Assembly: GCA_017643165.1 (NCBI GenBank)
Contig: JAEPNY010000001.1
Coordinates: 868,001-932,000, forward strand
DNA from: Psychroserpens sp.
GTDB lineage: Bacteria > Bacteroidota > Bacteroidia > Flavobacteriales > Flavobacteriaceae
DNA length: 64,000 nt
Reading direction: 5' to 3'
This document shows positions 26,544 to 35,887 of the stretch, piece after piece. Both the position numbers and the translations under genes were made by a program. Positions within the stretch are counted from its first letter, which is position 1. Every line of letters begins with the position of its first letter. The notes beneath the pieces were generated by a model. It made no database searches. It was not told the DNA's origin and saw nothing but the letters and a program-made list of their open reading frames with translations.

Positions 26544-27266
26544 ATGGCGTATTATTTGATTATAGCACTACAGGTTTATTGTGTGTATCATTTGATAAAG
26601 AATGGAAGAAATTATTATTGGATCTTCTTGATAATATTTTTACCTGTGGTTGGTTGTATTGTTTATCTTCTTACCCAAGTGTACAACAAGCGGGATGTTG
26701 AGAAAATTCAGGAAGATTTAACCACCATTATTAATCCCACTAAAAAAATTAAGGATCTTGAACAAACTTTAGCCTTTTCAGATACCTTTCAAAATCGAAT
26801 TAACCTGGCCGATACCTTTTATGAAAACAGAGATTTTCAAAATGCCGTAAAGCAATACGAATTGGCTATGGCCAATGGCTATGAAGATGATTCCTATATC
26901 CTTATTCAATTGGTAAAGTCATTTTATTTTTTAGATGATTACGAGAACGTTGTATTGCACGGTAAAAAAGTTCAAAACAAAGCCGATTTCAAAGCATCTA
27001 AAGCACAGTTTTTTTACGGTTTAGCATTAGATAAATTAGGTCAATTTGAATTTGCAGAGGAACATTTAAAACATATCGATCAACGCTATTCCAATTATGA
27101 AGAACGCCTGATTTTTGCCAAATTATTGATAAGCAAGAATCGAAATTCAGATGCTCTAGATTTATTAAATGAAATTTATACGGAGTCAAAACATATGACA
27201 AGCGCTAACAGAAAGAAATATAGGTCTACGATTAGAGAAGTAGAGCAGTTATTGAAATCGATCTAA
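26544..27266 (+). CDS. membrane protein with phospholipase D-nuclease N-terminal-like region and TPR repeats
   Basis: 240 aa. Two N-terminal transmembrane helices (about 3-17 and 24-44) with WIFLIIFLPVVGCIVYLL resemble the PLDc_N domain. The rest (about 65-240) is TPR-like: NRINLADTFYENRDFQNAVKQYELAMANGYED and FFYGLALDKLGQFEFAEEHL. This is probably a membrane-tethered scaffold. The stop overlaps the ATG of the next gene (TAATG), so they are translationally coupled. Confidence 0.72.
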   Translation: MAYYLIIALQVYCVYHLIKNGRNYYWIFLIIFLPVVGCIVYLLTQVYNKRDVEKIQEDLTTIINPTKKIKDLEQTLAFSDTFQNRINLADTFYENRDFQNAVKQYELAMANGYEDDSYILIQLVKSFYFLDDYENVVLHGKKVQNKADFKASKAQFFYGLALDKLGQFEFAEEHLKHIDQRYSNYEERLIFAKLLISKNRNSDALDLLNEIYTESKHMTSANRKKYRSTIREVEQLLKSI

Positions 27267-27919
27267 TGTTTTTGCATAAACATCCATACGAGCCATTTAT
27301 TAGGAATGATACGACTAAATTAATTGTTGGAACGCTACCACCACCACGTTTTAGTGTTGGTGAGCTTTTGGAGAAAGACGTTAATTTCTGTTATGGTAGT
27401 TATTATAACTCACTTTGGTTATATATTGATAAGATACATAGGTTGAATTTCAGATATGATAATTCTAATCAGGCAATAAAAGAACGAAAGGACTATCTAA
27501 TTGAACATAAGATCGGTATTTGTGATATCGTTGAGAGTGCAGAACGAAAAAAAATAGATGCCTCAGATCTGGGTATGTCCAACATCAAATTAAGAGATCT
27601 CGTGGGATTTATTTTACGGTTTCCTAGAATTGATACAATTTTATTTACCGGAGGAAACAGTAAAAACGGCCCTGAATATTTCTTTAGACGTCACTTAAAG
27701 TCTTATGGCTTGAAATTACACTTAATTGAAAATGAAATACCGCGTATTCATGAGTTTCGTTTAGATGATCGTAGGATAAGAACCGTGTCTTTAACCTCTT
27801 GTTCGGGTGCAGCAAATATATCTGTGAGTAGAAATCCACTCTTTCAACAACTCAAGTTGAGAAATCCAGATTTTAATACGTTTGATTTCAGAATACTCCA
27901 ATATCAAGAATATCTCTAA
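27266..27919 (+). CDS. uracil-DNA glycosylase superfamily-like protein
   Basis: 217 aa. KLIVGTLPPPRF (about 18-29) and CYGSYYNSLW (about 42-51) resemble the early motif and following segment of UDG-fold proteins, and DTILFTGGNSKNG fits the central strand. No classical catalytic motif is complete, so a glycosylase activity is inferred from fold-like features only. It is coupled to the upstream TPR gene through a TAATG overlap. Confidence 0.6.
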   Translation: MFLHKHPYEPFIRNDTTKLIVGTLPPPRFSVGELLEKDVNFCYGSYYNSLWLYIDKIHRLNFRYDNSNQAIKERKDYLIEHKIGICDIVESAERKKIDASDLGMSNIKLRDLVGFILRFPRIDTILFTGGNSKNGPEYFFRRHLKSYGLKLHLIENEIPRIHEFRLDDRRIRTVSLTSCSGAANISVSRNPLFQQLKLRNPDFNTFDFRILQYQEYL

Positions 27920-27962
27920 TACGAAAAATTACATTTTAGTTTTTAAAATATAGAAAATTTAC

Positions 27963-27970
27963 TATATTCG
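27963..27970 (+). promoter_or_regulatory. near -7 box (TATATTCG) directly before the DUF2851 start
   Basis: One mismatch to TAnnTTTG, ending 3 nt before the ATG at 27974, which would give a nearly leaderless mRNA. The same octamer is found before the uncertain ORF at 17525. Confidence 0.35.
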
Positions 27971-27973
27971 TAA

Positions 27974-29245
27974 ATGATAGAAAATTTTCTACATTATGTT
28001 TGGTTGTATAAAAAGATAGATATTCTCCATTTACAAACGACGCAACTTGAACCATTAGAAGTTATTTCTGTAGGATTTCCAAATCCGAATAGCGGTCCAG
28101 ATTTCTTCAATGGTCAGTTGCGTATTGGAGAACATATATGGATTGGAAACATAGAAATTCATATCAAATCCAGTGATTGGTATATACATAATCATCAAAA
28201 TGATGATGCTTATGATAATGTAATATTACACGTGGTTTATGAGCATGACGTCGAGATCTATAGAAGAGACAATTCTGTGATACCAACATTAGAGTTACAG
28301 AATTATATTAATCAAGATCTCTTAACATCTTATGAAAAATTAGTAAAAGGAGATAAGCGATTTATTAATTGTGATTTTGGTATTAGTGCAATCTCGAAGT
28401 TTGTTTGGCACGAATGGATTGATAAACTTTATTTTGAACGATTAAATGAGCGTTGCGACTTTGTGGCAGAATTAATTAATAGAACTAATGGGGATTGGGA
28501 AGCTGTATTATTTATGGCGCTTGCAAAAAGTTTTGGTTCTAATGTAAATGGTGATGCCTTTCTCAGTATTGCTAAGTCATTTGATTTTAAAGTTATCCAA
28601 AAACTTAGTCCAAATGCGATAGAATTAGAAGCTTTATTTTTTGGACAATCCGGATTATTAGATACTTCTATTGATGACTCGTACCATAAAAAACTTCAAG
28701 TCACGTATAACATTTTGAAACAAAAGTTTCAGCTTGACAGCGCAGGCGTTCAAAAGCTTAAGTTTTTCAGGTTGCGACCAATTAACTTTCCTACTATTCG
28801 GCTATCGCAACTCGCAGTACTTTACGCCAAAGAGTCGAGGTTATTTTCTAAAATTATTGAAACAGAAACAATAAGAGGTTATTACGATTTATTGCGTGTA
28901 AAAGTGACAAAATATTGGGAGTCAAATTATACGTTTAAAAACACCGCAAAATCCAGTACAAAGCTATTAACCAAACCCTACATTGACCTGCTTCTAATGA
29001 ATACGATACTTCCAATTAAGTTTTATTATGCGAAAGAAAAAGGATTGGATATTTCAGAGCATATTGTGCAGCTCATGAGTACGATTGCATCAGAAACTAA
29101 TAGCATCATTAAAAATTTTGAAGCATTAAAGGTACGTTCTCCAAATGCTTTTTATTCTCAAGCCTTAATACAGCTAAAAACTGTATATTGTGATCACAAT
29201 AAGTGTCTAAAATGTTCTATAGGTCATGTGCTTTTAAGCAAATAA
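27974..29245 (+). CDS. DUF2851 family protein
   Basis: 423 aa, the usual length. The N-terminal block GFPNPNSGPDFFNGQLRIGE, then WIGNIEIHIKSSDWYIHNHQND and NVILHVVYEHD, is the family signature. D, E and H/K residues in this block look like a nuclease-type metal site, which is inference. The end has four cysteines/histidines (YCDHNKCLKCSIGH), a possible zinc-binding cluster. Function is not established. No signal peptide is present. Confidence 0.85.
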   Translation: MIENFLHYVWLYKKIDILHLQTTQLEPLEVISVGFPNPNSGPDFFNGQLRIGEHIWIGNIEIHIKSSDWYIHNHQNDDAYDNVILHVVYEHDVEIYRRDNSVIPTLELQNYINQDLLTSYEKLVKGDKRFINCDFGISAISKFVWHEWIDKLYFERLNERCDFVAELINRTNGDWEAVLFMALAKSFGSNVNGDAFLSIAKSFDFKVIQKLSPNAIELEALFFGQSGLLDTSIDDSYHKKLQVTYNILKQKFQLDSAGVQKLKFFRLRPINFPTIRLSQLAVLYAKESRLFSKIIETETIRGYYDLLRVKVTKYWESNYTFKNTAKSSTKLLTKPYIDLLLMNTILPIKFYYAKEKGLDISEHIVQLMSTIASETNSIIKNFEALKVRSPNAFYSQALIQLKTVYCDHNKCLKCSIGHVLLSK

Positions 29246-29303
29246 GTTTTAAATTGCATGTCGTAAGCATTTAATGTTATAAATAGCAATAATATTGAAC
29301 TAA

Positions 29304-29531
29304 ATGAAGTGGTTTTACCAAATTTTATATTACTTCCAAAAGCGCGGATATTACGTTTGTCAACGCATTGCTGATCGTCTAGGAATTCGTGCAAAAGTAG
29401 TTCGAACATCATTTATTTATCTCACGTTTGTAACCCTAGGATTCGGATTTGCATTATACCTATTTATGGCATTTTGGATCAGAATAAAAGATATTATTTA
29501 TACCAAACGTTCATCCGTCTTTGATCTCTAA
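29304..29531 (+). CDS. PspC domain-containing small membrane protein
   Basis: 75 aa. It consists of a single PspC domain: GYYVCQRIADRLGIRAKVVRTSFIYLTFVTLG, then a membrane helix (about 40-60). PspC proteins are linked to envelope stress responses. It lies 3 nt before a potassium channel gene, so the two are probably co-transcribed. Confidence 0.82.
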   Translation: MKWFYQILYYFQKRGYYVCQRIADRLGIRAKVVRTSFIYLTFVTLGFGFALYLFMAFWIRIKDIIYTKRSSVFDL

Positions 29532-29534
29532 TTT

Positions 29535-30554
29535 ATGAATCCATTGCTTAAACTATTTAGAGTAAAAATATATACGGCAGTGCTGCTTCTGATCTTGCTG
29601 GTCGTTGTAGGTGTCATAGGGTTCATGTTGACGGCAAACTATACTTTCGTCGATGCACTCTACATGACTGTAATTACAATTTCAACTGTAGGATATAAGG
29701 AAGTGCAACATCATGATGTGGATGCCAAATTATTTACGATCTCACTAATTATTTTTAGTGTTGTAATTTTAGGTTATGCGATCACAGTAATAACTGAATA
29801 TATTCTGAGTAAAAACGATTTAAACGTATTAAAGCAAAAAAAGATGCAAAAGAAAATTGATGGCATGTCTAATCACATTATTATCTGCGGTTATGGTAGA
29901 AATGGAAAGCAGGCAGCCCAAAAGCTATTAGCTTATAAAAAACCTTTTGTCATTATAGAAAAGGACAAAGAAATTATTGAAAAATTTCAGAGTGAATTAA
30001 TTCCATTCATCTTTGGAAATGCAAACGAGGATGAAGTCTTAATACAAGCAGGTATTGAACGAGCAGATACCTTAATTTCGGCATTGCCAAATGACGCTGA
30101 TAACTTATTTGTAGTGCTTTCTGCAAGACAAATCAACCAACGAATGAATATCATTAGTCGTGCATCTCAGGAAACGTCTTATCAAAAATTAAAATTAGCA
30201 GGTGCTAATAATGTCATTCTACCAGATCGTATTGGTGGTGATCATATGGCGTCATTAGTTGTCGTTCCAGATTTAATTGAGTTTATAGACAATTTGTCTA
30301 TTGTAGGTAAGGGCAATGTGAATATTGAGGAAGTAGCTGTTGAAAAACTCTTCACAACATCGAAAATTGAAACACTGCGCCATCTTGACCTCAGGAAGAA
30401 AACAGGCTGTACTGTAATTGGTTATAAAAGTGAATTGGGAGAATATCTTGTTAATCCGGGAGCAGATATGCAATTGATGCCAAATTCAAAGATTATTGTT
30501 CTCGGTCGTCCAGAGCAAATCGAGAAATTAAATTCTGTATATAATATAGACTAG
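29535..30554 (+). CDS. two-helix potassium channel with TrkA-N/TrkA-C domains
   Basis: 339 aa. Two transmembrane helices (about 13-32 and 70-92) flank a pore loop with TISTVGYKEV (T51-V57). An RCK/TrkA-N domain (about 113-230) begins HIIICGYGRNGKQAA, a nucleotide-binding GxGxxG site, and TrkA-C lies at about 255-339. The overall plan is that of MthK/Kch-type channels gated by cytoplasmic ligands. The selectivity filter is unusual: Lys55 replaces the second glycine of GYG. It pairs with the PspC gene upstream. Confidence 0.88.
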   Translation: MNPLLKLFRVKIYTAVLLLILLVVVGVIGFMLTANYTFVDALYMTVITISTVGYKEVQHHDVDAKLFTISLIIFSVVILGYAITVITEYILSKNDLNVLKQKKMQKKIDGMSNHIIICGYGRNGKQAAQKLLAYKKPFVIIEKDKEIIEKFQSELIPFIFGNANEDEVLIQAGIERADTLISALPNDADNLFVVLSARQINQRMNIISRASQETSYQKLKLAGANNVILPDRIGGDHMASLVVVPDLIEFIDNLSIVGKGNVNIEEVAVEKLFTTSKIETLRHLDLRKKTGCTVIGYKSELGEYLVNPGADMQLMPNSKIIVLGRPEQIEKLNSVYNID

Positions 30555-30652
30555 TCTGATGTTCATTTTAACAAGCTGTTTTTTAAAAAATGAAATATTT
30601 TTAGCATCTTGTGAGCTAATTCAAAAAACTAACTAATAAAAATAATTCACTT

Positions 30653-32248
30653 ATGAAGAAATATCTTCTTTCACTAATTGCACTAGTTTTGCCGATCTTA
30701 ACTTTTGCTCAAGATGCTACGGAGCAAGGATTAGATCAAAAAATCGATCAAGCATTTGGCGAAGCCACTGGATGGTTCGTCAATTTCATTTTCTATCAGA
30801 TTGATTTTGGTGGTGGTGTTAAAGTGTTTTGGGTATTGTTTCCATTGATTATTGGTGCAACCTATTTTACATTCTATTTTAAGTTTATAAATTTTAGAGG
30901 ATTTTTTACGTCAATAAATATTGTAAGAGGAAAATATGATGATATAGATCATCATGAGGCAATGCCAGTTGCAGGAGACCCGACGCCAGGTGGTGACGCT
31001 ATAGAAACTATAGCAATTGAAGGACACGAAGGAGAGGTCTCACATTTCCAGGCCTTAACTGCTGCACTTTCTGCGACTGTTGGTTTAGGAAATATCGCAG
31101 GTGTAGCGATCGCAGTATCTATAGGTGGTGCTGGAGCGACATTCTGGATGATTGTTGCAGGTTTACTAGGAATGGCTTCGAAGTTTGTAGAATGTACACT
31201 TGGTGTTAAGTATAGAGATATTAATGAAGATGGTACTGTATATGGTGGCCCAATGTATTATTTAACAAAGGGATTGAAAGCGAAAGGCATGGCTGGTCTT
31301 GGTAAAGTTCTGGCAGTATTATTTGCCATTTTTGTTATCGGTGGATCATTTGGAGGTGGAAATATGTTCCAAGTGAATCAAGCATTCCAATTAGTTGAAA
31401 ATATTACAGGTGGTACAGACTCCTTCTTACATGGTTATGGATGGGCCTTCGGACTCGTAATGGCAATTTTAGTAGGTATTGTAATTATTGGAGGTATTAA
31501 ATCTATTGCAAAGGTTACAGATAAGATCGTTCCTTTTATGGTTGTGATTTATGTTGCGGCATCCTTATTTGTGATCTTCGCTAATTTCGATATGATTGGA
31601 GATGCATTTGGACAAATATTTACGGGAGCGTTTAGTCCAGAAGGTGTTGCAGGTGGTGCAGTTGGTGTTTTAGTACAAGGATTTAGAAGAGCAGCGTTCT
31701 CAAATGAGGCAGGTATTGGTTCTGCATCTATCGCGCACTCAGCCGTGAAGACTAAGTATGCTGCGAGTGAAGGAATGGTAGCATTATTAGAACCTTTCAT
31801 TGATACCGTTTTAGTATGTACAATGACAGCATTAGTTTTAATTATTACTGGAAACGTTACAGCAGCAAACGCCTCATTGAATGATGCAGAAGCAATTCTA
31901 TTGACCTCAGGAGCTTTCGAATCTGCGATCTCATGGTTCCCATATGTCTTGACAGTAGCCGTTGTATTATTCGCATTCAGTTCTATGATTTCATGGTCAT
32001 ATTACGGTTTCCAAGGATGGTCATATTTATTTGGTCGTTCAAAGAAAATGGAATATACCTATAAAGTAATTTTCTGTCTGTTTGTGATTGTTGGTGCTGC
32101 TGCAAGTTTAGGATCTGTAATTGGTTTCTCAGACGCTATGATCTTTGCTATGATGGTACCAAATATGATTGGACTGGTCATATTAGCGCCTCGCGTTAGA
32201 GAAGAATTAAGTAAATACCTCAAGGCTATTAAGCCTAGTAAAGAATAA
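30653..32248 (+). CDS. alanine/glycine:cation symporter (AGCS family)
   Basis: 531 aa. A cleavable-looking N-terminal segment (...TFAQ) precedes about ten transmembrane helices. The family signature is visible as LSATVGLGNIAGVAIAVSIGG-like residues (about 140-160) and QGFRRAAFSNEAGIGSA (about 340-356). It imports alanine or glycine with Na+ (or H+) across the inner membrane. The periplasmic N-terminal extension with a signal-like start is often seen in Bacteroidota members. The spacer upstream holds no perfect -7 box. Confidence 0.92.
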   Translation: MKKYLLSLIALVLPILTFAQDATEQGLDQKIDQAFGEATGWFVNFIFYQIDFGGGVKVFWVLFPLIIGATYFTFYFKFINFRGFFTSINIVRGKYDDIDHHEAMPVAGDPTPGGDAIETIAIEGHEGEVSHFQALTAALSATVGLGNIAGVAIAVSIGGAGATFWMIVAGLLGMASKFVECTLGVKYRDINEDGTVYGGPMYYLTKGLKAKGMAGLGKVLAVLFAIFVIGGSFGGGNMFQVNQAFQLVENITGGTDSFLHGYGWAFGLVMAILVGIVIIGGIKSIAKVTDKIVPFMVVIYVAASLFVIFANFDMIGDAFGQIFTGAFSPEGVAGGAVGVLVQGFRRAAFSNEAGIGSASIAHSAVKTKYAASEGMVALLEPFIDTVLVCTMTALVLIITGNVTAANASLNDAEAILLTSGAFESAISWFPYVLTVAVVLFAFSSMISWSYYGFQGWSYLFGRSKKMEYTYKVIFCLFVIVGAAASLGSVIGFSDAMIFAMMVPNMIGLVILAPRVREELSKYLKAIKPSKE

Positions 32249-32255
32249 CAGAAAA

Positions 32256-33134
32256 ATGTCAAATTTTAAATCCCACTTCATGTTTACAAAGCAACAAAGG
32301 AGTGGGATTTTTTTATTATTGACATTGATTGCTAGTCTACAGTTGACCTATTATTTTATTGATTTTTCTTCGGATCCTTTGGCTTTAAATGAGGCTCAGA
32401 TGAAGGAGATACAATTGGAGTTAGATTCGTTGTTTATTGTAAAAGCACAAGACAAGCAACCGAAGATATTTCCGTTTAATCCTAATTATATTACAGATTA
32501 TAAAGGCTATACTTTAGGTATGTCTGTTATGGAAATAGATCGACTTCATAACTTTAGAAAGGAAAACAAGTGGGTGAATTCTGCTCGAGAATTTCAGACG
32601 GTCACTAAGGTGTCTGATTCATTACTTGCAGAAATTTCACCTTATTTCAAATTCCCAGAATGGGTTACTAATAAGCAGTCAAATTCGTCTTACAAAACAA
32701 GCCTTTTTTCAAACACGCCTAAAACTTACGAACAAAAAATTGACTTAAACAAAGCTTCAGCCGCACAGCTTCAGAAGGTAAATGGTATTGGAGAAAAATT
32801 ATCGGTTCGAATTGTAAGCTATAGAGATCGAATAGGCGGATTTCATGCTGATATCGAAATTAAAGAGGTCTACGGTTTGTCGCCAGAGGTTATATCAGGG
32901 GTATTAGATCAGTTTACGGTCAAATCACCACGACCGATTAAAAGGATTAATATTAATACGGCTACAATTGATGAGCTGGTAACTGTAAAATATATTGATT
33001 ATGAGATCGCTCATAGCATAATCGAACAAAGAGTATTACGCGAAGGTTTTCAAAAAATTGAGGATTTAACAAAAGTTAAGGGGTTTCCGGTCAATAAAAT
33101 TGAGATAATTGAATTATATTTGACATTCGATTAA
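32256..33134 (+). CDS. helix-hairpin-helix (ComEA-like) protein
   Basis: 292 aa. One transmembrane helix near the N-terminus (about 17-36) is followed by up to three HhH units: YTLGMSVMEIDRLHNFRKENKWVN (about 88-111), IDLNKASAAQLQKVNGIGEKLSVRIVSYRDRIGGF (about 164-198) and ININTATIDELVTVKYIDYEIAHSIIEQR (about 230-258). The middle one is the clearest, with NGIGEKLSxRI. Such proteins bind DNA non-specifically; a role in DNA uptake or repair is possible. It starts 7 nt after the symporter gene. Confidence 0.85.
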   Translation: MSNFKSHFMFTKQQRSGIFLLLTLIASLQLTYYFIDFSSDPLALNEAQMKEIQLELDSLFIVKAQDKQPKIFPFNPNYITDYKGYTLGMSVMEIDRLHNFRKENKWVNSAREFQTVTKVSDSLLAEISPYFKFPEWVTNKQSNSSYKTSLFSNTPKTYEQKIDLNKASAAQLQKVNGIGEKLSVRIVSYRDRIGGFHADIEIKEVYGLSPEVISGVLDQFTVKSPRPIKRININTATIDELVTVKYIDYEIAHSIIEQRVLREGFQKIEDLTKVKGFPVNKIEIIELYLTFD

Positions 33135-33154
33135 TTATCAATAAAAAATAGGCT

Positions 33155-34321
33155 ATGAGCAGAATGTACTTCACGGAAGAACATGACTTATTCAGACAAA
33201 GTTTAAAAGATTTTTTGCAGAAGGAGGTTGTACCTCACGTTGAGAAGTGGGAAGATACCGGAGTTATAGAGCGCTTTATTTGGAAGAAGTTCGGTGAGAT
33301 GGGATTCTTTGGTTTAGCATATCCTGAAGAATACGGTGGATTAAATCTAGATTTGTTCTATACAGTCATTCTCCTTGAGGAACTTCAAAAAATTGATTCT
33401 GGAGGTTTTGCCGCGGCTATTTGGGCTCACGCTTATTTAGCGATGACTCATGTTAATAAAGAAGGAAATCACGATATTAAAGAACGGTATCTTTCACCTA
33501 GTATAACAGGAGATAAAATAGGATGCTTATGTATTACAGAACCTTTTGGTGGAAGTGATGTGGCTGGAATGAGAACTACTGCCGTTAAGGATGGTGATTT
33601 CTACATTATCAATGGATCAAAAACGTTCATCACGAATGGTGTCTTTAGTGATTATTTAGTAGTAGCCGCTAAAACTAATCCTGAATTAGGGAATAAAGGT
33701 ATAAGTATATTCATAATTGATCGCGATACTCCTGGAGTTTCGGCAACCAAATTGGATAAATTGGGATGGCGTGCATCTGATACAGGTGAAATAGCTTTCG
33801 ACAATGTGAAGATTCCGGCATCTAACTTAATGGGAGAAGAAAATAAAGGATTCCCTTACATCATGCAACACTTTGCGCTGGAACGTTTGATCATGGGAAT
33901 TAATGCGCATGCACGTGCCGAATATGCATTAGATTATGCTAAACAATATATGAGCGAGCGTCAGGCATTTGGAAAGTCCATCAATAAGTTTCAAGCCCTT
34001 CGACATGCCTTTGCCGATTGTTATGCAGATATGTTGATGTGTAAAGAATTCAATTACGCGATCACAAGTCGATTGGATAAAGGTGAGTATGTTGTAACTG
34101 AAGCTACGATTTCGAAATTACGTTCTACAAAAATGGCAGATGAAGTCATCTATCAATGTTTACAATTCTTAGGCGGATATGGTTACATGGAAGAATATCC
34201 AATGGCACGTTTATTACGTGATAGTCGACTAGGTCCAATAGGTGGAGGTACGTCTGAAATTTTGAGAGAGATTATTGCGAAAACTGTGATCGACGATAAA
34301 GATTATAAACCTGCAACATAG
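33155..34321 (+). CDS. acyl-CoA dehydrogenase
   Basis: 388 aa, standard length. It oxidises acyl-CoA to enoyl-CoA with FAD. Motifs include GCLCITEPFGGSDVAGMRTTA (about 123-142), the FAD-linked helices RQAFGKSINKFQALRH, and QFLGGYGYMEEYPMARLLRD. The late position used by medium-chain enzymes reads IGGGTSEI without Glu, whereas HFALERLIMG contains E243, the catalytic-base position of long-chain and isovaleryl-type enzymes. Chain specificity is not deducible. Confidence 0.93.
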   Translation: MSRMYFTEEHDLFRQSLKDFLQKEVVPHVEKWEDTGVIERFIWKKFGEMGFFGLAYPEEYGGLNLDLFYTVILLEELQKIDSGGFAAAIWAHAYLAMTHVNKEGNHDIKERYLSPSITGDKIGCLCITEPFGGSDVAGMRTTAVKDGDFYIINGSKTFITNGVFSDYLVVAAKTNPELGNKGISIFIIDRDTPGVSATKLDKLGWRASDTGEIAFDNVKIPASNLMGEENKGFPYIMQHFALERLIMGINAHARAEYALDYAKQYMSERQAFGKSINKFQALRHAFADCYADMLMCKEFNYAITSRLDKGEYVVTEATISKLRSTKMADEVIYQCLQFLGGYGYMEEYPMARLLRDSRLGPIGGGTSEILREIIAKTVIDDKDYKPAT

Positions 34322-34375
34322 AGAGCAAAGGAAATTTAATATCTTTAGGCGTCTAAATCAATCAAAACATACTTT

Positions 34376-35803
34376 ATGTTTAAAAGTAGCCTAAGAACTC
34401 TCGTCGCATTAACAGCATGTATATGCATTCATTCTGCTGTTGCACAAACTGAATTAAAAAATAAGATTTTAGACTTTTCGACATTAATGCCGCTAGAAAG
34501 TGCGAGTATTTATGTCAAAAACACCACGATAGGAACAGTTAGTAATGCTGATGGACGATTTGTATTACAGGTGCCTAATGAGTTCGTGAATGATACATTG
34601 ATTATTTCTTCAATTGGTTATAAATCTTATAAGGTAACGGTAGGTGAATTTGATAATTCGGCCGAGGTTTATTTAGAGGAGGATATAGCATCGCTAGATG
34701 AAATTCTTTTGGTTGCTGAAAATAGGCCGACTACAGGAAATGAGATTGTCGTTAGGGCTATAGAAAAACTAGAACGTAATCTTCCTGATTCTTCATATAT
34801 TCAAAAAGGGTTCTTAAGACACAAAGAGCGAAATAAAGTCGAATTTAAATGGTTAATTGAAAGTGCGATTACTGTATATGATTCTGGATATGGTTCAAAT
34901 AGTTCAGACTATCTAAAGGTAAATGTAGATGAGATGCGCAAGAGCTATGACCTAAGAGATATAGATAGTGTTTTTTCTTATGTATCCTATAAAAACCAAA
35001 ACACAAGACGCAGTCGGTTAAAGCCAAAAGATGTTAATCGTAACGATCTTTCTACAGATCAATTGGTAAAGGCGATAAAGTGGAATGACAACCGCGTTAA
35101 TGGACTTCAAAACATTTTTCAAGGTAAGCTGAATTTACTTCGAAATGCCAATGATGCAAATGCACTTTTCGGTGAAAATATTCTAGACCAACATCAATTT
35201 GAACTTGATACAATTTTGGTAGATAATGATCGAAAGTTATATAAGATTAAAATTTCCGAAAGTACAGAATTTGTAGGCCTCGACACCAAAGGTATTTTTA
35301 ACGAAGGCTATGTTGCTAATGGTTGGTTATATATTTATTATGATAACTATGCCATAAAGAAAATCGAATATGAATTGGTAGCGGCCTCAGACGCACAAAA
35401 AGTTAGGAGTAAACGCTTATTTGATACACAGGTAAATCATAAGCTAATTATCACGTATATAGAGTATGAAGAAAAGATGTATCCAAATTACATTTATTAC
35501 GAAACGCCTAAACTTGTCAACGTAGGTTATAAATCTGATGAGAAGCTAACCGATGAAGAAAAAGAACGTTATAATAAGGAAGAGCGCTATTATTACACCA
35601 TTCAAGAGATTTTGTTTTCCGAGATCATATTAGATAAAGAGGTTATTAGAATGAATAAAGAGAAGCCTTGGGATATGGATATCTTTTCACCAAAACCTTA
35701 CAATAAAGAGTTTTGGAAGAATTACAATATCCTATTGGAAAGTGAAGAGGATGAAAAAATGATCGAAGATCTTACTGCTAGGGCTACCTTATTTAAGGAT
35801 TAG
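34376..35803 (+). CDS. outer-envelope protein with carboxypeptidase-regulatory-like domain
   Basis: 475 aa. The signal peptide ends at ...SAVAQ (about 24). An N-terminal CarboxypepD_reg-like domain (about 30-115) reads ESASIYVKNTTIGTVSNADGRF and LIISSIGYKSYKV, as found at the start of TonB-dependent receptors. The remainder (about 125-475) has no plug or barrel motif but carries the conserved AIEKLERNLPDSSYIQKGFLR segment of related periplasmic proteins. Its exact role is unknown, possibly envelope-associated binding. Confidence 0.75.
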   Translation: MFKSSLRTLVALTACICIHSAVAQTELKNKILDFSTLMPLESASIYVKNTTIGTVSNADGRFVLQVPNEFVNDTLIISSIGYKSYKVTVGEFDNSAEVYLEEDIASLDEILLVAENRPTTGNEIVVRAIEKLERNLPDSSYIQKGFLRHKERNKVEFKWLIESAITVYDSGYGSNSSDYLKVNVDEMRKSYDLRDIDSVFSYVSYKNQNTRRSRLKPKDVNRNDLSTDQLVKAIKWNDNRVNGLQNIFQGKLNLLRNANDANALFGENILDQHQFELDTILVDNDRKLYKIKISESTEFVGLDTKGIFNEGYVANGWLYIYYDNYAIKKIEYELVAASDAQKVRSKRLFDTQVNHKLIITYIEYEEKMYPNYIYYETPKLVNVGYKSDEKLTDEEKERYNKEERYYYTIQEILFSEIILDKEVIRMNKEKPWDMDIFSPKPYNKEFWKNYNILLESEEDEKMIEDLTARATLFKD

Positions 35804-35821
35804 AAAAAAATAAATAAATAA

Positions 35822-35851
35822 TTGTGGAAATTAAATTAGTTCCTATATTTG
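35822..35851 (+). promoter_or_regulatory. promoter of rpsU
   Basis: TTG (35822-35824), 19 nt, then a perfect TATATTTG (35844-35851). The ATG lies 36 nt downstream, leaving room for the leader with its SD. Confidence 0.8.
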
Positions 35852-35870
35852 CACCCTGAAATTTTAAAAG

Positions 35871-35879
35871 AGAGGAGGT
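35871..35879 (+). promoter_or_regulatory. strong Shine-Dalgarno sequence of rpsU
   Basis: AGAGGAGGT (GGAGG at 35874-35878) lies 9 nt before the ATG at 35888. Almost no other gene here has an SD. In Flavobacteriia bS21 helps hide the anti-SD of 16S rRNA, and ribosomes lacking bS21 can use the SD of rpsU; this fits autoregulation of bS21. Confidence 0.85.
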
Positions 35880-35887
35880 TAAGAACT

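Noticed and set aside
28397-28412. TTGGCACG as a second sigma-54 site
   Set aside because: It is inside the DUF2851 coding sequence and lacks the GC at the right distance.
35849-35887. Longer rpsU frame
   Set aside because: It would begin inside the -7 box; the strong SD fixes the start at 35888.
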